This document shows, piece by piece, positions 38,276 through 41,026 of a stretch of 41,026 bases of DNA (positions are counted from its first letter, which is position 1; every line of letters starts with the position of its first letter). A program made the position numbers and the translations under genes. The stretch lies in NCBI GenBank assembly GCA_030647965.1, contig JAUSIT010000004.1, forward strand, positions 1 through 41,026. Reading direction: 5' to 3'. The stretch comes from Nanobdellota archaeon. Its GTDB lineage: Archaea > Nanobdellota > Nanobdellia > Pacearchaeales > GW2011-AR1. The notes beneath the pieces were generated by a model that had not been told where the DNA came from, ran no database searches, and saw nothing but the letters and a program-made list of their open reading frames with translations.

Positions 38276-38500
38276 TTATCTATGAAAACCAACACCATAT
38301 AAAAAGTTTAGTTTAGAATCTAAAACATAAAAAGTACTTATTGAGAATTTTTTCAAAAATTCCTTTTCTTGCCTTACTATTGTTATATCTATTGCATTCT
38401 TTCTGTCTGTAAAATCACCATCTGAAAAAATTTGATTTGAATCCTGTCTAAAAATTCTAAATGTTCCTTGAGGAATATTAAATACTTCTTCTAAAACCAT
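38276..38500 (-). CDS. Hypothetical 74-residue protein
   Basis: Starts at the ATG at 38500 (MVLEEVFNIPQG); an earlier in-frame Met at 38518 is less likely because of its hydrophobic, untypical lead. Also of the small beta-rich type (ISTFYVLDSKLNFLYGVGFHR at its end). It is 2 bp from the next gene. Function unknown. Confidence 0.55.
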   Translation of the reverse strand: MVLEEVFNIPQGTFRIFRQDSNQIFSDGDFTDRKNAIDITIVRQEKEFLKKFSISTFYVLDSKLNFLYGVGFHR

Positions 38501-38579
38501 ATTAATTAAAAAAATCAAATCTTTAAAAGAATTCTTTCTCTTTAATATATATAATAAACTATCTATCTAAACTATTTTA

Positions 38580-38939
38580 TTAATAAGGATAACCTGTTAA
38601 ATTTTCTTGTTGGATTAAATCAATTTCATAATGTGCTCTTTTAATTAAATGAGATACTTCTACTCTCTTAACTACTTCTTCTAATAAAGTTTTATCTACT
38701 GCTTCTCCAACTAGTATAGAATCATCTTCTTTTACAATAATGGCTTGGTTTAAATGTTGAAATGGGTATAAACATCTAAAATTTTGGTCTTGAGATAGTG
38801 CAATAATACTCTTATCAGTTTTATCAATAACATTAAGATATCTTGCTTGTCCTTCCATTTTCTGGACTAAAACATCACGTACAGAAACGTTTTCCTTGCT
38901 AGGTCTTTCATATAATGCATTATCCATCCCTAATTCCAT
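38580..38939 (-). CDS. Hypothetical 119-residue protein
   Basis: An acidic soluble protein with LYPFQHLNQAIIVKEDDSILVGEAVDKTLLEEV in its centre, paralogous to 37998-38273. The start may be the Met at 38939 or the Met five codons in. First gene of the operon 38939-36718, preceded by TTTAAAAATA about 20-30 nt upstream. Function unknown. Confidence 0.58.
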   Translation of the reverse strand: MELGMDNALYERPSKENVSVRDVLVQKMEGQARYLNVIDKTDKSIIALSQDQNFRCLYPFQHLNQAIIVKEDDSILVGEAVDKTLLEEVVKRVEVSHLIKRAHYEIDLIQQENLTGYPY

Positions 38940-39005
38940 AAAAATAGCTTTAAAAATATTGTTTTACTTGAGTATATAGAATAAAATAAGAAAATAATCG
39001 AATAA

Positions 39006-39611
39006 TCAAATATTCATAGGTTCTCTGCATCTTCTATATTCTTCAACTCTTTCTTCAAGTTTTGCAACAGGATTCACTAAAACAGATAATGAATTAATAG
39101 GAATATTATAATCTGACATTCTTATTGATTTTATATCCCCAAAAATATCCTCACAAGGTTTATAGAGAAAATCATAAGCAATTCTTAAGCACTGAACATC
39201 CTTTTCTTCTTCCATTTCTTCTGGAACTTGAAAATTACCCCTAAAATCAATATCGCACGAAATCCATGCACCTAAAATTTTTAATTTATATCTTTCACCA
39301 GTAAAATTTGGATTTGCATAATTTATAAATCCATTATCAAAAGTTTCAGTTATATTTGGATTTAATTCTCTTGCAATTGAATCAATACAAGAAGCCATAT
39401 AATTAATATAGCCTAACCAAGAATTATCATAATTATCAACTCCCCCAATATCTGAATTAATTTTGGGATTTTCTAGAGTTTTTATTAAGTTTTCCACTTC
39501 AATTTCAGGAACAAAACTTAGTTTTTCAGGATTTATTGAACTATAAACTTGTTTAAGTTTTTCAGAGATTATTATTATCTTTTCAGATTTTTCTGTAAAT
39601 ATTTGGGGCAT
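39006..39611 (-). CDS. Hypothetical 201-residue protein
   Basis: A soluble acidic protein with an N-terminal helix and several aromatic residues. MASCIDSIARELNP and WISCDIDFRGNFQVPEE are its most structured-looking parts; no family is recognised. CTTTTAAAAG at 39633-39642 gives leaderless spacing to the ATG at 39611. The 113-bp gap to elp3 has no gene. Confidence 0.58.
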   Translation of the reverse strand: MPQIFTEKSEKIIIISEKLKQVYSSINPEKLSFVPEIEVENLIKTLENPKINSDIGGVDNYDNSWLGYINYMASCIDSIARELNPNITETFDNGFINYANPNFTGERYKLKILGAWISCDIDFRGNFQVPEEMEEEKDVQCLRIAYDFLYKPCEDIFGDIKSIRMSDYNIPINSLSVLVNPVAKLEERVEEYRRCREPMNI

Positions 39612-39724
39612 AATTATGCCTTAGAAATATGACTTTTAAAAGATTTCTATTTATATCACTCAGAGATAACAACTAAAATACAAGAAAATATTAATTTAAT
39701 AAACCCTTTTTGAATAGGATATTA

Positions 39725-41026
39725 ATGTTAATCCAGAAAAAACCTACAAAAACAATTTCAGGAGTTACTCCAATTGCAATAATGCTTCCTCCTAAAAAAT
39801 GCAAGCATGGAACTTGTTTATATTGCCCTAGTTTAAATGCTCCCCAGTCATATACTCCTGAAAGTCCTGCTGTTTTAAGAGCAAAAAAAGTAAAATATGA
39901 CCCTGAAGAACAAATGAAAGAAAGATTAAGCTCTTTAACTGCAATAAATCACCCAACAGACAAAATAGAACTAATTATCATGGGGGGGAATTTCTTAAAT
40001 TTTTCAGAAAAATTTCAGTTTGATTTTATAAAAAAATGCTATGATCGCTTAAATGAAAAAACTTCAAAAAGTCTAGAACATGCAAAAAAAATAAATGAAA
40101 CAGCAAAACACAGATGTGTTGCTTTATGCATTGAAACACGGCCTGATTTTATTAATGAAATAAATCTTACTAATATTTTAAAATTCGGAGCAACTAGAAT
40201 TGAACTAGGTGTTCAGGCAATTGATAATAAAATCTATGAACTAGTTAATAGAAAACACACTGTACAAGATGTAATTGATGCAACAAAAAAGCTTAAGCAA
40301 GCAGGATTTAAAATAGGATACCATATTATGCCAGGAATTTTAGGCTCAAATCCAAAAAAAGATATTCAAATGTTTAAAAAAATATTTTCTTCTCAAGACT
40401 TTAAACCAGATCAGCTAAAAATATATCCTTGTCAGGTTCTAAAAGGTGCACAATTAGAAAAATTATATTATGAAGCAAAATACAAACCATATGACAAAGA
40501 ACAAACAAAAGAATTAATTATAAAAATGTTAAGACTAACTCCTGAATATTGTAGAGTTATGAGAATAATGAGGGAAATTCCCCCATCTTTTTTAATTGCA
40601 GGAATTGTTAATATTGATTTAAGAAAAGATATTGAAGATGAAATAAGAAAAAAACACTACAAAGTAAAAGAAATAAGATTTAGAGAAATAGGATTTGAAC
40701 TAAGAGACAAAAGAAAAATAAATCTTGATTTAAAAATAAAAAAGCTAGAATACAAAGCTTCTGATGGAAAAGAAATATTTTTACAAGTAGTAAACAAAGA
40801 CAATATTTTATTTGGCTTGCTAAGATTAAGATTAGAAAAAGATAAAAATCTTCCTGCAACAATAAGAGAATTGCATATTTATGGCCCATCACTTAAATTG
40901 CTAGAGCATGATGAAGAAAAATACCAACATAAAGGCCTTGGAAAACAGCTAATGCTAAAAGCAGAAGAAATTGCTAAAAAAGAAAAAAGAAAAATAATAA
41001 GAGTAATTTCAGGCGTTGGAGTAAGG
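39725..41026 (+). CDS. elp3: Elongator-like Elp3 (radical SAM + acetyltransferase), 3'-truncated by the window
   Basis: 434 codons are visible and the frame runs off the window. The radical SAM cluster motif CKHGTCLYC has Cys26, Cys31 and Cys34. IMGGNFLNF, RIELGVQAI and KIGYHIMPGILGS (radical SAM core) and, near the end, RELHIYG and YQHKGLGKQLMLKAEEIA (start of the GNAT domain) follow. It catalyses the cm5U-type modification of tRNA wobble uridine. The cluster lies only 26 residues from the Met; archaeal Elp3 usually has about 70-100 residues before it, so this form lacks the N-terminal extension. The frame is open upstream only to 39695, so a longer N-terminus is not possible. Confidence 0.93.
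   Translation, partial: MLIQKKPTKTISGVTPIAIMLPPKKCKHGTCLYCPSLNAPQSYTPESPAVLRAKKVKYDPEEQMKERLSSLTAINHPTDKIELIIMGGNFLNFSEKFQFDFIKKCYDRLNEKTSKSLEHAKKINETAKHRCVALCIETRPDFINEINLTNILKFGATRIELGVQAIDNKIYELVNRKHTVQDVIDATKKLKQAGFKIGYHIMPGILGSNPKKDIQMFKKIFSSQDFKPDQLKIYPCQVLKGAQLEKLYYEAKYKPYDKEQTKELIIKMLRLTPEYCRVMRIMREIPPSFLIAGIVNIDLRKDIEDEIRKKHYKVKEIRFREIGFELRDKRKINLDLKIKKLEYKASDGKEIFLQVVNKDNILFGLLRLRLEKDKNLPATIRELHIYGPSLKLLEHDEEKYQHKGLGKQLMLKAEEIAKKEKRKIIRVISGVGVR

Noticed and set aside
40680-40892. Minus-strand frame inside elp3
   Set aside because: Leu-rich antisense translation of a Lys/Ile-rich gene, without a promoter or motif.
1-41026. tRNA or rRNA genes
   Set aside because: No cloverleaf with a GTTC-type T-arm and CCA-ready acceptor stem and no rRNA-like conserved stretch was seen by reading; a tRNAscan-SE run would be decisive.

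Overview
The window reads as chromosomal DNA from a strongly AT-rich, gene-dense archaeon. The domain call rests on archaeal-type threonyl-, tryptophanyl- and tyrosyl-tRNA synthetases, an archaeal Elp3, a TrmB-type regulator, a KaiC-like ATPase, and a promoter style in which an archaeal TATA box (TTTATAAA and variants) lies about 24-30 nt before the ATG, so many transcripts look leaderless. Many small unknown proteins, short operons and minimal gene content suggest a DPANN lineage such as Woesearchaeales or Pacearchaeales; that placement is inference, not proof. No rRNA, tRNA, CRISPR array, transposase or integrase gene was recognised.

Layout. 1-2.8 kb (minus): a metal/copper operon (HMA + DsbD-like membrane + cupredoxin fusion, a free HMA chaperone, a DUF2933-like membrane peptide, a partial membrane protein) and a lipoprotein. 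2.9-7.0 kb: an accessory island with an MNT/HEPN pair, a RelE/RelB-like pair split by a structured repeat, a TrmB regulator, two copies of a 61-aa membrane protein, a membrane-anchored winged-helix regulator with a tandemly duplicated start region, and four copies of that regulator's 3' tail. 7.0-13.8 kb (minus): a 12-gene operon led by an ArsR-like regulator with a Cys-rich tail, covering PHP esterase, cysteine desulfurase, serine acetyltransferase, ArsM-like methyltransferase, a small protein, DUF1858, IscU, desulfoferrodoxin, hemerythrin, a 4Fe-4S protein and a cupin: cysteine supply, Fe-S assembly and O2/superoxide/arsenic defence. 13.9-16.4 kb (minus): three unknown proteins, then a ferredoxin and a DsbA-like thioredoxin. 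16.6-25.2 kb: LemA/HtpX, a tail-to-tail toxin-antitoxin pair, a phosphoribosyltransferase, TrxB, TyrRS, Cys-rich small proteins and a PP-loop tRNA-thiolation-type enzyme. 25.2-31.5 kb: HAD phosphatase, a membrane protein with a class III cyclase-like domain, TrpRS, KaiC-like ATPase. 31.7-41 kb: ThrRS operon, GNAT, Trm9-like methyltransferase, an MTAP-APRT fusion operon with small unknown genes, and a 3'-truncated Elp3.

The most striking signal is not a gene. At least a dozen intergenic sites carry modular, multi-hairpin sequence elements that share conserved single-stranded blocks while their stems change in a compensating way, and in which whole hairpins are present or absent between copies (4495-4686 versus 36460-36715; 22537-22687 versus 34243-34407; 29285-29417, 31489-31607 and 34168-34211; leaders at 304-372, 8712-8808 and 10061-10204). 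They look like a family of structured, dispersed and probably mobile or RNA-encoding elements. A second signal is the serial repetition of one gene's 3' end (2920-2973, 4192-4227, 4966-5017, 6355-6390), as expected if cassettes were inserted one after another at the 3' end of the same gene.
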